Origin: Caballeronia sp. NK8
GTDB lineage: Bacteria; Pseudomonadota; Gammaproteobacteria; Burkholderiales; Burkholderiaceae
Direction of reading: 5' to 3'
Assembly (NCBI RefSeq): GCF_018408855.1
Contig: NZ_AP024326.1
Span: 744,001 to 808,000, forward strand
DNA length: 64,000 bases
In this document: positions 35,853 to 48,774 of the stretch, piece by piece
Layout: each line of letters opens with the position of its first letter
Numbering within the stretch: the stretch's first letter is position 1
Position numbers and translations under genes: made by a program
The notes under the pieces: generated by a model
What the model was told of the DNA's origin: nothing
The model's input: the letters and a program-made list of their open reading frames with translations, nothing else
The model's database searches: none

Positions 35853-38800
35853 GTGGATCTCTTCTCGTCGGCCCTTCCCGACTACGCGGAGCTTTTCGCG
35901 TTCACGAATTTTTCGTTCTTGCACGGCGCGTCGCACGGTGAGGAGCTCGTGTTGCGCGCGATGCAACTCGGCTACTCGGGTCTGGCAATCACCGACGAGT
36001 GCTCGCTTGCGGGTGTGGTGCGCGCGCACGTCCAGGCGAAGGAAGAAAAGCTACCGCTGATCATCGGCTCTTACTTCCGTCTCGTTCATGCGGACAAAAG
36101 CCCCGCGTTCGGACTGATTCTGCTCGCTCAAAACCGTAATGGCTATGGCAACCTATCTGAACTGATCACGCTCGGACGCATGCGTGCAGCGAAGGGCTCT
36201 TACCTGCTCACGCCGCACGACATATCGAAGCCCGAGAAAGAGCACGCGCATCTGCGTGGCATGCCGGATTGCCTGGCGATCCTGGTGCCGGACTTTCCTG
36301 CGAAGGAAGATGCACTGTCCGCGCAGGTCGAATGGCTCAACGAGACGTTTCCCGCTCGTGCGTGGATGGGACTCATCCTGCATCAACGCGCGATGGATGA
36401 CATTCACCGCGGCAGCGTCGAATACATCGCCGAACAGCACCGCGTGCCCGTGGTCGCACTCGGCAATGTCGTGATGCATGTGCGTTCGAGAAAGCCCCTG
36501 CAGGACACGATGACGGCGATCCGCATCGGCAAGCCCGTCGCCGAGTGTGGATACGATCTCGCGCCCAATGCCGAGCAGCACCTTCGGTCTCGCTTGCGCC
36601 TCGCCAATCTGTACCCCGCACACGCGCTCGCCCAAACGCTTAACATTCTGGAGCGCTGCACGTTCTCGTTGGATGAATTGCGCTACGAATATCCCGACGA
36701 GCTCGTGCCCGACGGCTTCACGCATGAGGCCTACCTGCGGCAGGAGACGTACATCGGCGCGCACAAGCGTTTTCCGGACGGCATTCCGCATGAGGTGCAG
36801 CAACAGATCGAGCATGAGCTGCAGTTGATTCGCGAGATGCGCTATGAAGCGTACTTCCTCACGGTCTACGACATCGTGCGCTTCGCGCGAAGCCAGCACA
36901 TCTTGTGTCAGGGGCGCGGGTCCGCCGCCAACAGTGCCGTCTGCTATTGCCTGGGCGTGACCGAGGTTGATCCTTCGCGCGGCAATATGTTGTTCGAGCG
37001 GTTCATCAGCAAAGAACGCGGCGAGCCACCCGACATCGACGTGGATTTCGAGCATCAGCGCCGTGAAGAGGTCATTCAATACATCTATCGCAAGTACGGT
37101 CGCGATCGGGCCGCAATCGCTGCGGCCGTCTCCACATACCGGCCGCGCGGTGCGTTGCGCGAAACAGGCAAGGCGCTCGGCATCGATCCGCAAATCGTCG
37201 ACAAGGTCGCGAAGAGTCACCAATGGTTCGATCACTCGCAGGACCTACTGCGGCGTTTTGAAGAGACTGGGCTCGACCCTGCGAACCCGCTCATCACCAT
37301 GTGGGCGAAGCTCGCAGCGGAGATATTGAATTTTCCGCGACACCTGTCGCAGCACTCTGGCGGCTTTGTCATCAGTCGAGGCAAGCTCACGCGGCTTGTG
37401 CCCGTCGAGAATGCCGCGATGGCCGACCGCAGCGCGATCCAGTGGGACAAGGACGACCTCGAAGCGCTCGGACTTCTCAAAATCGACGTGCTCGCGCTCG
37501 GCATGCTCTCGGCGATCCGCCGCACGCTCGATATCGTCTCCGAGCAGCGCGGCGAGCGCTTTGAGATGCAGGACATTCCCTCAGAAGATCCCGCAACCTA
37601 CGAGATGATCTCGCAGGCCGATACGGTAGGCGTTTTCCAGATTGAGTCGCGCGCACAGATGAGCATGTTGCCGCGCATGCAACCGCGAACCTTCTACGAC
37701 CTCGTCATCGAAGTCGCCATCGTGCGTCCTGGCCCGATTCAGGGCGGCGCCGTTCATCCATATCTGCGGCGGCGCCAGAAGATCGAACCCGTGACCTATC
37801 CGAGCGTAGAACTGGAGACGGCGCTCGGGCGCACGCTCGGCGTGCCGATCTTTCAGGAGCAGGTGATGCAAGTCGCGATCCTCGCCGCGGGCTTTACCCC
37901 AGGCGAGGCAGACCAACTGCGCCGCGCGATGGCCGCGTGGAAACGCAAGGGTGGCCTGCAGCAATATTATGATCGCATCGTCAACGGCATGCGCGAGCGC
38001 GGCTACGAACTCGCATTTGCCGAGGCGATCTTCGAGCAGATAAAGGGCTTCGGCGAATACGGCTTTCCGGAAAGTCATGCGGCCAGCTTCGCGCTGCTGG
38101 TCTATGCGAGCAGTTGGCTCAAGTGCCACGAACCGGCGGCCTTCCTTGCTGCAATGCTCAATTCGCAGCCGATGGGCTTCTACTCGCCTTCACAGCTCGT
38201 GCAGGACGCGAAACGTCATGGCGTCGAAGTCGTGTCGATCGACGTCACAATCAGCGGTTGGAACTCGACGCTTGAGCGACGGACCGATCGTGCAAAGCCG
38301 GTCGTTCGTCTCGGACTGTCATTGCTCAAGGGCATGCGCGACGGCGCAGCGGAGCGCATCGAGAACGCGCGCGCCGTGAAGCCCTTCGCGAGCGTGAGCG
38401 ACTTGGCACGCCGAGCACAGCTCGATCGGCATGACCTGCAGGTGTTGGCGGCGGCGAACGCATTGCAGTCGCTTGCCGGCAATCGACGTGAAGCGCTTTG
38501 GCAGTCGGTTGCGGCCGTGGCTGATCGCGACATCCTCGCCGACAGCCGGATCGACGACGAGACGCCCGAGCTCGGCGCGCCGTCGGAGGCCGAAGATATC
38601 GTCAGCGACTACAACGCGGCGGGCCTGACATTGGGGCGCCATCCTCTTTCACTCTTGCGTCCGACGCTGCTCGAACAACGACTCATGCCCGCTTCTACGC
38701 TTCGCCGTTATCGAAACGGTCGACTTGCACGCGGCTGCGGGCTAGTCACAGTGAGGCAGAGGCCGGGCACAGCCAAGGGCGTGATGTTCGTGACGCTCGA

Positions 38801-39002
38801 GGACGAGACAGGCAACGTCAATGTGATCATCTGGCCGTCGCTCCTTGAGAAGCAACGGAAGGAAGCGTTGGGTGCCGCGCTCCTTGCCGTGTACGGCACG
38901 TGGCAATGCGAAGGTGAGGTCCGCCACCTCGTCGCTCAGCGGCTCGTCGACATGTCACATCTTCTGGGCGGACTCACGACCGTCAGCCGGAATTTCTGCT
39001 GA
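35853..39002 (+). CDS. dnaE2: Error-prone DNA polymerase DnaE2 (ImuC)
   Basis: 1049 residues from a GTG 11 bases after imuB. A PHP domain leads (FTNFSFLHGASHGEELVLRA), then the polymerase core with GRGSAANSAVCYCLG and the catalytic aspartates in EPPDIDVDFEHQRREEV, and a C-terminal OB fold (VMFVTLEDETGNVNVIIWP). DnaE2 performs translesion synthesis and makes most damage-induced mutations in bacteria that have this cassette. The length fits the family. Expression depends on the LexA box ahead of imuA. Confidence 0.96.
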   Translation: MDLFSSALPDYAELFAFTNFSFLHGASHGEELVLRAMQLGYSGLAITDECSLAGVVRAHVQAKEEKLPLIIGSYFRLVHADKSPAFGLILLAQNRNGYGNLSELITLGRMRAAKGSYLLTPHDISKPEKEHAHLRGMPDCLAILVPDFPAKEDALSAQVEWLNETFPARAWMGLILHQRAMDDIHRGSVEYIAEQHRVPVVALGNVVMHVRSRKPLQDTMTAIRIGKPVAECGYDLAPNAEQHLRSRLRLANLYPAHALAQTLNILERCTFSLDELRYEYPDELVPDGFTHEAYLRQETYIGAHKRFPDGIPHEVQQQIEHELQLIREMRYEAYFLTVYDIVRFARSQHILCQGRGSAANSAVCYCLGVTEVDPSRGNMLFERFISKERGEPPDIDVDFEHQRREEVIQYIYRKYGRDRAAIAAAVSTYRPRGALRETGKALGIDPQIVDKVAKSHQWFDHSQDLLRRFEETGLDPANPLITMWAKLAAEILNFPRHLSQHSGGFVISRGKLTRLVPVENAAMADRSAIQWDKDDLEALGLLKIDVLALGMLSAIRRTLDIVSEQRGERFEMQDIPSEDPATYEMISQADTVGVFQIESRAQMSMLPRMQPRTFYDLVIEVAIVRPGPIQGGAVHPYLRRRQKIEPVTYPSVELETALGRTLGVPIFQEQVMQVAILAAGFTPGEADQLRRAMAAWKRKGGLQQYYDRIVNGMRERGYELAFAEAIFEQIKGFGEYGFPESHAASFALLVYASSWLKCHEPAAFLAAMLNSQPMGFYSPSQLVQDAKRHGVEVVSIDVTISGWNSTLERRTDRAKPVVRLGLSLLKGMRDGAAERIENARAVKPFASVSDLARRAQLDRHDLQVLAAANALQSLAGNRREALWQSVAAVADRDILADSRIDDETPELGAPSEAEDIVSDYNAAGLTLGRHPLSLLRPTLLEQRLMPASTLRRYRNGRLARGCGLVTVRQRPGTAKGVMFVTLEDETGNVNVIIWPSLLEKQRKEALGAALLAVYGTWQCEGEVRHLVAQRLVDMSHLLGGLTTVSRNFC

Positions 39003-39069
39003 ATCAGGCGTCGAGGAAACCCTTCACAACGTATGAAGACAATCACGCTTAGAGACCGAGATCAACTCT

Positions 39070-39585
39070 CTATTCCGCGGAACGCTGCGCCAAAACTTTG
39101 GACTCGCTGGACGCAGTCTTCCGAGGCTTCTTCGGACGCGCTGGAGCTGGCGACGCCGCGTTACCCTCACCGACCTCACTCACTTTCTTGACAGTTTTCG
39201 GTTTCTTCGCAGCGCTCTTGGGTTCATCGACGGCTCCAGCCGCCTTATTGGCAACTCTATCGCGAGCTATCGTTCCGACGTTCTCGCTGGACTTCTTGCT
39301 GGCTTTAGCCTTGCCGTTACCGGCCGGCTCAGCGGTATTCTTCGCGGCCTTCCCTGCGACGCTCTTGCCCGTCTTCGACGTCTTCTGATCCTTTGCGACC
39401 ACGGCAACATCGGGCTCTAAGGACACATCCAGCGATGGCTGTATGCTTTCCGCCTGAAGCTGCGCGATGGCCTCGCGCCAGTAGTGGTCGTCGCGGCCGT
39501 GCGCGCCGCCTTCGGCTTCCCACAAGAGATAGGCGCGCGTTCGAATATGCTCTTCGGCTAAGGCAAGGTTGGACGTGGGTAGCAT
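39070..39585 (-). CDS. DUF2934 protein with histone-like tail
   Basis: 171 residues. The N-terminal ~45 residues match DUF2934 (AEEHIRTRAYLLWEAEGGAH, then HYWREAIAQLQ), a short helical domain common in Burkholderiales and Rhizobiales. The remainder is a Lys/Ala/Ser tail with KKPKTVKK-type clusters, similar to histone H1-like tails. It may bind DNA; that is inference. The gene faces dnaE2 tail-to-tail. Confidence 0.8.
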   Translation of the reverse strand: MLPTSNLALAEEHIRTRAYLLWEAEGGAHGRDDHYWREAIAQLQAESIQPSLDVSLEPDVAVVAKDQKTSKTGKSVAGKAAKNTAEPAGNGKAKASKKSSENVGTIARDRVANKAAGAVDEPKSAAKKPKTVKKVSEVGEGNAASPAPARPKKPRKTASSESKVLAQRSAE

Positions 39586-39671
39586 TCCGACTCCGAGGAT
39601 AAAATTATCAGCGCGACCTTAACAGGTTGCCTCCTGGCGCTCAACTCGCCATCTTCCGAATGACGCTCGCA

Positions 39672-39821
39672 GCTGCTCGGTCTGCGGTAGGCGCTCCGAT
39701 GTCGGATGAGGCCGTGCCATTCTTTGCGTTTGTCCAGAAGAATAGCCAGATTGTGGTCCACATCGGCGTAGTCTGGATTGATGGCAACGTATCGTACGTA
39801 GCCTTGCTTGGCCTCGTCGAG
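39672..39821 (-). pseudogene. Short TPR-protein remnant
   Basis: After a TAG at ~39824 the minus strand reads LDEAKQGYVRYVAINPDYAD, then DHNLAILLDKRKEWHGLIRH, AYRR. This is one and a half tetratricopeptide repeats (AxxxYRxYxxxNPxYADxHxNLAxL). No start codon context and no continuing frame are seen. It is best taken as a fragment of a lost TPR protein. Confidence 0.4.
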
Positions 39822-39906
39822 CTACGGTCGTTGCCGCCAGCGAGAAGCCCATGAAAAGACTGGGCTGGTACGTGCCTTGCACAACGCTTTGATCCACGGA
39901 GGCCCT

Positions 39907-40569
39907 ATGCCACACGCTGCAATCTTCGATATCGACGGGACACTAATTGACTCGGTCGATCTCCACGCGCTCGCCTGGCATGAGGCTTTCGCTCATTTCG
40001 GACATGAAGTCAGCTTCGAACAGGCGCGCAGTCAAATCGGTAAGGGCGGAGATAAACTGATGCCGGTCTTTCTGTCTGACGCCCAGCTGCGGGATTATGG
40101 CAAACAGCTCGAATCCTGGAGGGGAACGCACTTCAAGGCAAATTACCTGTCAATGGTGCGACCTTTCGCAGCGGTGCCCGAACTTCTTGGAAAACTGCGC
40201 GAGGCCGGGGTGAAACTCGCCGTCGCCTCATCAGCGAAGAAGGATGAACTCGAGGTGTATCTCAGAATCGCTGCCATCGCTGATTTACTCGACGTGACGG
40301 TCTCCTCGGAGGACGTCGAGCAATCGAAACCTGCACCGGATGTGTTCAAGGTCGCCCTTCAAAAGCTCGAAGTGTCGCCCGACGGCGCGATCGTGATTGG
40401 CGATTCACCCTACGACGCGCAAGCGGCGTCGAAGACGGGCTTGCGCACGATCGGCCTTCTTTCTGGAGGGTTTCCCGATCAGTCACTGCGAGACGCCGGT
40501 TGCGTTGCAGTTTATCCCGGGCCCGCCGGTCTGCTTGCGAATCTCGCCCGTTCGCCGTTATTAGTTTGA
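39907..40569 (+). CDS. HAD-superfamily phosphatase
   Basis: 220 residues. Motif I FDIDGTLIDSVDLH carries the nucleophile and acid aspartates; motif II is VASSAKKDE; motif III Lys is in KPAPDVF; motif IV is VIGDSPYDAQAA. The helical cap lies between motifs I and II (class I cap), as in phosphoglycolate phosphatase and beta-phosphoglucomutase relatives. Substrate cannot be decided. GGAGG precedes the ATG at 39907. A lipoprotein gene follows 21 bases on. Confidence 0.9.
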   Translation: MPHAAIFDIDGTLIDSVDLHALAWHEAFAHFGHEVSFEQARSQIGKGGDKLMPVFLSDAQLRDYGKQLESWRGTHFKANYLSMVRPFAAVPELLGKLREAGVKLAVASSAKKDELEVYLRIAAIADLLDVTVSSEDVEQSKPAPDVFKVALQKLEVSPDGAIVIGDSPYDAQAASKTGLRTIGLLSGGFPDQSLRDAGCVAVYPGPAGLLANLARSPLLV

Positions 40570-40590
40570 TCGTTCTGGCTGAGTAAAATC

Positions 40591-40902
40591 GTGAGCGAAC
40601 TTCAGAGACACCGGTCAGCGCTTTGCGCCATAATTTTTCTTCTTGGCGGCTGTGTTGCCAGTGGAATGCCGTACACCGGAAGGCACTTGAGTCAAACAGA
40701 GTGTCGTGACTTGGCTGCGCTTCGGAGCAACACGTCCCCTACGATGGCCCAACACCAAAGCGAACTGGGCGCACTGCGCAAAGCGGGCTACGACCCGTCG
40801 CCGTGGTACGACGATCCGTATTACCCCGATGACTTACAAGCGGCCCAACGGCTCGTCGACTATTGGTTCCAAATGGAATGTCAGCAAATCCCGCCGGGCT
40901 AA
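40591..40902 (+). CDS. DUF4148-like lipoprotein
   Basis: 103 residues from a GTG. A lipobox (FLLGGC) ends the signal peptide, so Cys21 would be lipidated. The mature part (ELGALRKAGYDPSPWYDDPY, YPDDLQAAQRLV) follows DUF4148, a Burkholderia-type periplasmic domain, with a C-terminal cysteine that could pair with Cys37. It is likely anchored in the outer or inner membrane facing the periplasm. Function unknown. It lies directly behind the HAD phosphatase and may be co-transcribed. Confidence 0.75.
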   Translation: MSELQRHRSALCAIIFLLGGCVASGMPYTGRHLSQTECRDLAALRSNTSPTMAQHQSELGALRKAGYDPSPWYDDPYYPDDLQAAQRLVDYWFQMECQQIPPG

Positions 40903-41322
40903 CAAAGAAGGAGAGCCGGGACCCTAATTCAGAAGTCTGGCAGCGGCCGACGCGAGATGGATTGCAGCGGCGTTTTTGACCGCAATGCTCCTGTGACAGC
41001 TCGAATCCTTGCGCAGCATCGCTCGGACAGAGACACTAGCGGGCAATCCAAGTTTGTGCGGGCGCAACGCTCAGAACCCGACACCTACTCCAACGCCCCC
41101 TCCGGACCGAGGCTGTGTAAAAACGTGCTGATTGCCTATAGTTAGTGAACACGTCTTTCGATGGTGGCCCATGAAGCGATTTATTGAAAGCGCGGCACGA
41201 GATCAAGTCGCACTGCTACCTGAGTGTCTCGACGACTACGTCGATGCTGATAACACCGTACGAGTGGTGGACGTCTTTGTCGACGAGCTTGATCTAGTGT
41301 CGTGAGTTAGAAGTTCGTTGAA

Positions 41323-41565
41323 TCAATTTCCCGGTCTTTCTGGAATGACGAAATGTTGATTAAAGAGCCGCTCGGACTCGCGCAATCCTTCTTCGGTAAA
41401 GATCACGGACTTCGTCTTATTGACCGGGTCTTCGATGAAACCTCGTTCGTAGAGCCGGTTCAGTACATCCCAGTCGAAACCCTTCCATGCACGGTATCGG
41501 TCATGCAGGGTCAGGTAGAGAAGTGCCAAGGCGACTTCATCAATTGCGTCGGTGTTGATGTTCAT
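41323..41565 (-). CDS. DUF6429 passenger protein of the IS630 element
   Basis: 80 residues: [58 protein letters not shown]. This is DUF6429, a small winged-helix-like domain often found behind IS630 transposases. Its start overlaps the end of the transposase by 4 bases, and its stop touches the inverted repeat. Role in transposition is unknown. It is intact while the transposase is not. Confidence 0.82.
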   Translation of the reverse strand: MNINTDAIDEVALALLYLTLHDRYRAWKGFDWDVLNRLYERGFIEDPVNKTKSVIFTEEGLRESERLFNQHFVIPERPGN

Positions 41566-42651
41566 GATGCTTCGCCCGCGGCCTTCGTGACCCGCATACA
41601 GAACCGTTCGAGACTGGCCAGAATTTCATCAGCCGACTTGCTCCAAGAGAACGGCTGTGGATTGGCGTTATAGATCTCCAGGTATTGACGGATCGCGTCT
41701 TCGAGTTGACGTGTCGAGCGATGCGTACCGCGTCGAAGGTATTTTTCAGTGAGCGAGGCGAACCATCGTTCGACCTGATTAAGCCACGACGCCGAGGTGG
41801 GCGTGAAATGAACATGGAAGCGGGGATGACGGGCGAACCAGGCTTTGATCGAGGGCGTTTTGTGCGTGCCATAGTTGTCCATCACCAGATGCACATCCAG
41901 GTGCGACGGCACGCTGGCTTCGATGGTGCGCAGAAAACGCACGAATTCGCTGCTGCGATGGATGTACCTCGCCGATCACCTCGCCAGTCGCGATGTCCAG
42001 CGCCGCGAACAGCGTGGTCGTGCCGTGACGCATGTAATCGTGCGTGCGTCGTTCAGCGATGCCGGGTGCCAACGGCAACATGGGTTGCGTGCGATCGAGC
42101 GCCTGAATCTGGCTCTTTTCGTCCACGCACAACACCATGGCCTTAAGCGGCGGATCCAGGTAAAGCCCGACGATATCTCGCACCTTGTCGACGAACATCG
42201 GATCACTGGAGAGTTTGAACGTTTCCTGACGATGCGGCTGCAAACCAAAAGCACGCCAGATCCGCGTGACCGCCGTTTGCGACAGTTTCATCTCACGAGC
42301 CATCGTGCGCGTGCTCCAGTGAGTTGCGCCGACAGGCACGGACTCAAGCGTCTTTGCAATAACCGCATCGACGCGCGCATCATCAATCGTTCTCGGCGCG
42401 CCGGGCCGAGGCGCATCGAGCAGTCCGTCCAGACGATTCATGACGAACCGCGCCCGCCACTTCGACACCGTTTGCTGAGTGACCCGCTGTTTCGCCGCGA
42501 CACTCCTGTTGTCCAGTCCATCGGCACAGGCCAACACGATGCGGGCCCGCAATGCGAGGGCCTGTGCGGTCTTGCGTCGCAATGTCAGTGCTTGCAGTTC
42601 TTTGCGCTCCGATTCGCTCAGCACCAGTTCCCCTTTGGGCCGTCCGCTCAT
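41562..42651 (-). pseudogene. IS630 transposase, frameshifted
   Basis: The first frame encodes the helix-turn-helix region and catalytic start ([18 protein letters not shown]) up to GEVIGEVH. After that the reading moves to another frame, which begins at [15 protein letters not shown] and gives [18 protein letters not shown] and [16 protein letters not shown], holding the second Asp and the Glu of the DDE triad. A 5-base deletion near 41967, relative to the usual EVHRRHRSSEF, explains the shift. Unless frameshifting occurs, the transposase is dead. Confidence 0.85.
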
Positions 42652-44183
42652 CCCTGCCTCCTCGCATCAAGTGCCACACAGAACACTTTAGTACGTGGTC
42701 GGCATCATTCAATGAATTTTTAACTCAGGACACTAGTAGGTCTTGGCTTCGAGCGGGCCACGCCCTCCTTGGTGGGCAGGCCGGCATATCACCCATCGAC
42801 CTTGCTCAAAGCTTTACATCTACGGATACTTGAATCGAATTCAATCGAGTCGCCGTCTCGAACGGGAAGCACGACGGAATCTCGAATTGATCTGGCTGAC
42901 AGGCCGGCTGACACCGGATTTGAAGACCATCGCTGACTTTCGGAAGGACAACGGCGTTGCGATTCGCAAAGTTTGCCGCGAGTTTGTGTTGCTTTGCCGC
43001 CGGTTGAAACTATTCGCAGACGCTACCGTCGCGATCGACGGCAGCAAATTTAAAGCCGTCAACAACCGTGACAAGAACTTCACTGACCGCAAGCTTCAGG
43101 CTCGAATGGAGCAACTTGAACAAAGCATTGCCTGCTATAGGGATGAACTAGACCGGGCCGATCGAGAGCCGACGAGCTTGCCGGATGAACGCATCCCCCA
43201 TTTGAAAGAGAAGATCGAGAGTCTCAAGGCGCAAGTGCAGAAGCTCGGCGAGATTGAAGTGCGAATGCGCGCGGCGCCCGATGGCCAAATCTCGCTAACG
43301 GATCCGGACGCTCGCTCAATGGCTACCAGTGGGCGCGGCACGGGAACGGTCGGCTATAACGTACAAACGGCTGTAGACCTTAAGAACCAAATGATCGTTG
43401 CACATGACGTCGTCAACATTGGACATGATCGAACGCAGTTGGCGAGAATGGCAGAGATGGCGCGAGACGCAATCGGCAAAAAGAAATTGACGGCGCTTGC
43501 CGATCGGGGCTACTACAAGAGCGATGAGATTCTGCGCTGCGAAAAGCAAGGGATCAAGACGCTAGTTCCGAAACCGCTGACATCGAACAGCAAAGCAGAG
43601 GGCCGTTTCGACAAGAGAGATTTTGTTTACATTGAGGCTGAAGATGCGTACCGGTGCCCGGCAGGAGAAAAAGCGATTTGGCGCTTCAAGACGGTCGAGG
43701 CAGGATTGACAATTCACAAGTATTGGCCGTCAGCATGTCCAAGTTGCAAACTCAAGCCGCAATGCACTCAGAGCCCCTATCGAAGGATAGCGAGATGGGA
43801 ACATGCGAAGGTACTTGAGGACATGCAGCGTCGCCTTGATAAGAATCCAAATACTGCAAGACTGCGACGACAGACGGTCGAACACCCATTCGGTACGCTC
43901 AAGTTCTGGATGGGATCCGCGCACTTCTTGATGAAGACCCTCCCGCGCGTGCGAACCGAGATGAGCCTTCACGTCTTAGCGTACAACCTGAAGCGAGCAA
44001 TCAGTATTCTAGGCGCGTCGTCGTTGAACGAAGCGATGAACATATGAAAGCAAGTGGCGAGTCGCCTTGATCGAAAGCGAGGCAGAATTTTCTTTGGCGA
44101 CCGCACCTATCCGACCGCTCGTCGATTGACCAGGTCCGTCCGTCTGCCTCGCCGAGATGCCTCACTTGTTTTCGCACAGCCTC

Positions 44184-44491
44184 GACCCACTTCTGCCGTT
44201 CCATGTGAGGTACGCCGAGCGTCTCTTAAAGGAGTGCAACGGTCAGTCGCTCGCCGTGTCGAGGGCGTATCGTCGGCGGAGTTCGGCGGACTTTCGTGAA
44301 GGACTGCAACCCTACAGACCTCCGAAGGTTGCAGCGCGAGGACGCGGAATGGCCTCCCGCGGAATCTTGCGTTGCTTGACAGCGGTGACGTTATTTATGC
44401 CAATCCGCCTGCCGGAACAACCGACGTCATGCGCAGTGCTGCACGATCCCGCGCGCAGAATATCGCGTCAATGTGCGGGCGGTTTCCTCCG
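44184..44491. other. Stretch right of the IS elements, nothing recognised
   Basis: Three hundred bases with short open frames but no domain or start site. It was continuous with 40903-41108 before the IS1182 insertion; joining the two does not restore a recognisable gene. Confidence 0.4.
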
Positions 44492-45637
44492 CTACACAGG
44501 CCGCCGAGCGATACAACTCCGATCGACTTCCATCATCGAACTGTACCCGATCAGGGCTAGGGTCCGGTCGATCTCCTCCTTGATCATTGCGACGACATCA
44601 GACACACCAGCCTCGCCTTTCGCGGATAGCCCATACAAGGTGGCGCGTCCGAGCATTACGGCCGTTGCACCCAATGCGACCGCCTTCACGACATCGGCCC
44701 CTCTTCGGACACCACTGTCTAAGATAAGATCGGTGGTCGGCATCATATCGGAAATGCTCGGCAATGCGTCCATCGGTGCAGGAAGATCTGCAAGCTGTCG
44801 TCCGCCATGATTCGAGATTATGACACCGTCGGCGCCGATTTCCACGCATCGCGCGGCATCCTCAGCCGCCAGGACGCCTTTGACGAGTAGCTTTCCGGGC
44901 CAGTCGTCGCGCAAGCGACGAAGATCTTCCCAGCCGAAGCTCGCGTCCATTTCCCGCCGCAGCACGGCAGCCTGGGAAGCAGTGTCAGAGGCGTCATCGG
45001 TCGCGAAGTTCTTCAACTGCGGCATACCATTTGTTAGGTAGGACCAGAGCCAACGGGGATGCGAAATGCCGTCGAGAGCGCCCCGTCGTGTGACTTTGAA
45101 CGGCATAGCGAACCCGTTGCGCAGATCACGCTCCCGGAATCCATTCACCGCAACATCCGTGGTTAGAATCAACGTCGAATAGTTAGCCGCGCGCGCTCGA
45201 CCGACCAAGCTCTTTGCTAAATTCCGATGTACCACGTACAACTGGAACCATAAGTCTCCGTCCGCTCCCTTTGCTATTTCTTCGATGGACATGTTCGACG
45301 CGGTAGAGAGTGCAAACGGAATACCAGCTTTACTGGCAGCGCGTGCAAGCGCAAGATCTCCCTTGGGCCAGAACGCACTATTAAGTCCCGTCGGCGCGAT
45401 CACAAGCGGCGAGGCGATTGGTCTTCCCAGCAGCTCGGTAGACTGCTCGCGCGTGCTCACATCAGTAAGACGACGCGGATGCAATTCCCATCTATCAAAG
45501 GCCGCACGATTGTGCCTCAGACCGGACTCGTCGTCAGCCCCGCCTTCTAGATAGTCGAATACCATCCTTGGTAACCGACGTCGAGCCTCAGAACGATAGT
45601 CGCCGACAGAGAAGATACCGGGAAATGCTCTTGTCAT
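44492..45637 (-). CDS. mdlB: (S)-mandelate dehydrogenase-type FMN hydroxyacid dehydrogenase
   Basis: 381 residues, FMN TIM barrel of the lactate/mandelate/glycolate oxidase family. FMN contacts: APTGLNSAFWPKGD and the final LDSGVRRGADVVKA and LGRATLYGL. Active-site His and Arg are in SNHGGRQLADLP; catalytic LQLYVVHRN-type residues and TTDVAVNGFRERD follow the mandelate branch. It would oxidise (4-hydroxy)mandelate to the benzoylformate, passing electrons to the membrane. A hydrophobic loop region near 180-215 fits membrane association. It is the last gene of the aromatic operon. Lactate-type activity is the alternative. Confidence 0.85.
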   Translation of the reverse strand: MTRAFPGIFSVGDYRSEARRRLPRMVFDYLEGGADDESGLRHNRAAFDRWELHPRRLTDVSTREQSTELLGRPIASPLVIAPTGLNSAFWPKGDLALARAASKAGIPFALSTASNMSIEEIAKGADGDLWFQLYVVHRNLAKSLVGRARAANYSTLILTTDVAVNGFRERDLRNGFAMPFKVTRRGALDGISHPRWLWSYLTNGMPQLKNFATDDASDTASQAAVLRREMDASFGWEDLRRLRDDWPGKLLVKGVLAAEDAARCVEIGADGVIISNHGGRQLADLPAPMDALPSISDMMPTTDLILDSGVRRGADVVKAVALGATAVMLGRATLYGLSAKGEAGVSDVVAMIKEEIDRTLALIGYSSMMEVDRSCIARRPV

Positions 45638-45742
45638 GATTGCGTGTTGCGTGATTGAACTGAAAGCGGGAAACAATTACGTCGGTCTATCTACCGTGTA
45701 TGTCTGCGCGAAACATGGTATCCATGTCGCTGGGCCACCCGC

Positions 45743-48371
<2,629 letters not shown>

Positions 48372-48774
48372 GTCGGCTCCCCGGCTTCGCGAGAGGCTTC
48401 AGCGAGGCAGGGAACAAAATTCGTCCTCGCCTCGTCTTGGTTTAAGGCGATCTCCGATCGGCCGCAGTGAGGTTCAGACCTTCCAACGTGCATTGCAGTC
48501 TCCTGAATGGGAATTCCTTGTCCCAGAGGCGATCGCGCCTGGTCAGCGCTTATTTTTCGCCAATGTGTTGAGCGGGGAGGTAGCAACGGCAAAAGGAAAG
48601 CAGTCCTCCAGCCGTCTTCGATGATCTGCCGATTTCAGCGGGTCGCGCGGAAGCGTAGGAAAATGTATCTTCATGACGATGTCTCCTAGGTATGTCTGCG
48701 CCGAGTCAATCGACGCGTTTTTTGATGCATGAACGCCGATATTTGTTGTTTTGTGTCGGCGTACCTGCGGCTAT
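48372..48774. other. Gap inside the aromatic cluster
   Basis: Four hundred bases between the transporter and the ketopantoate-reductase-like gene. No credible gene is seen. The length suggests a separate promoter for transporter-pobA-mdlB, but I could not identify one. Confidence 0.35.

Larger units (their letters stand above)
41297..42733 (-). mobile_element. IS630-family element inserted in the IS1182 transposase
   Basis: A 1437-base element. Ends are 27-base imperfect inverted repeats (41297-41323 and 42707-42733, four mismatches) beginning GTGTC, each flanked by TA, the Tc1/mariner-type target duplication of IS630. It carries a frameshifted transposase and a DUF6429 gene on the minus strand. 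It entered after the IS1182 element was in place. Confidence 0.92.
41171..44047 (+). pseudogene. IS1182 transposase, split by an IS630 insertion
   Basis: The N-terminal 41 residues (MKRFIESAARDQVALLPECL, up to VDELD) stop at the inserted element; the rest resumes at 42736 with VGLGFERATPSLVGRPAYHP. Taking out the insert and one TA restores the frame exactly (gat-cta-gta-ggt). DDE residues are in VAIDGSKF, LADRGYYKSDE and VEHPFGTLKFWMG. The 3' part is otherwise intact. The protein cannot be made as it stands. Confidence 0.9.
41109..44183. mobile_element. IS1182-family element, interrupted
   Basis: Imperfect 16-base terminal inverted repeats (41109-41124 and 44168-44183, both reading GAGGCTGTG inward, two mismatches) enclose a DDE transposase. 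Both ends are flanked by the direct repeat GACC (41105-41108 and 44184-44187), a 4-base target duplication typical of the family. A second element sits inside the transposase gene. Removing it leaves an element of about 1.6 kb, a normal IS1182 size. Confidence 0.85.
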
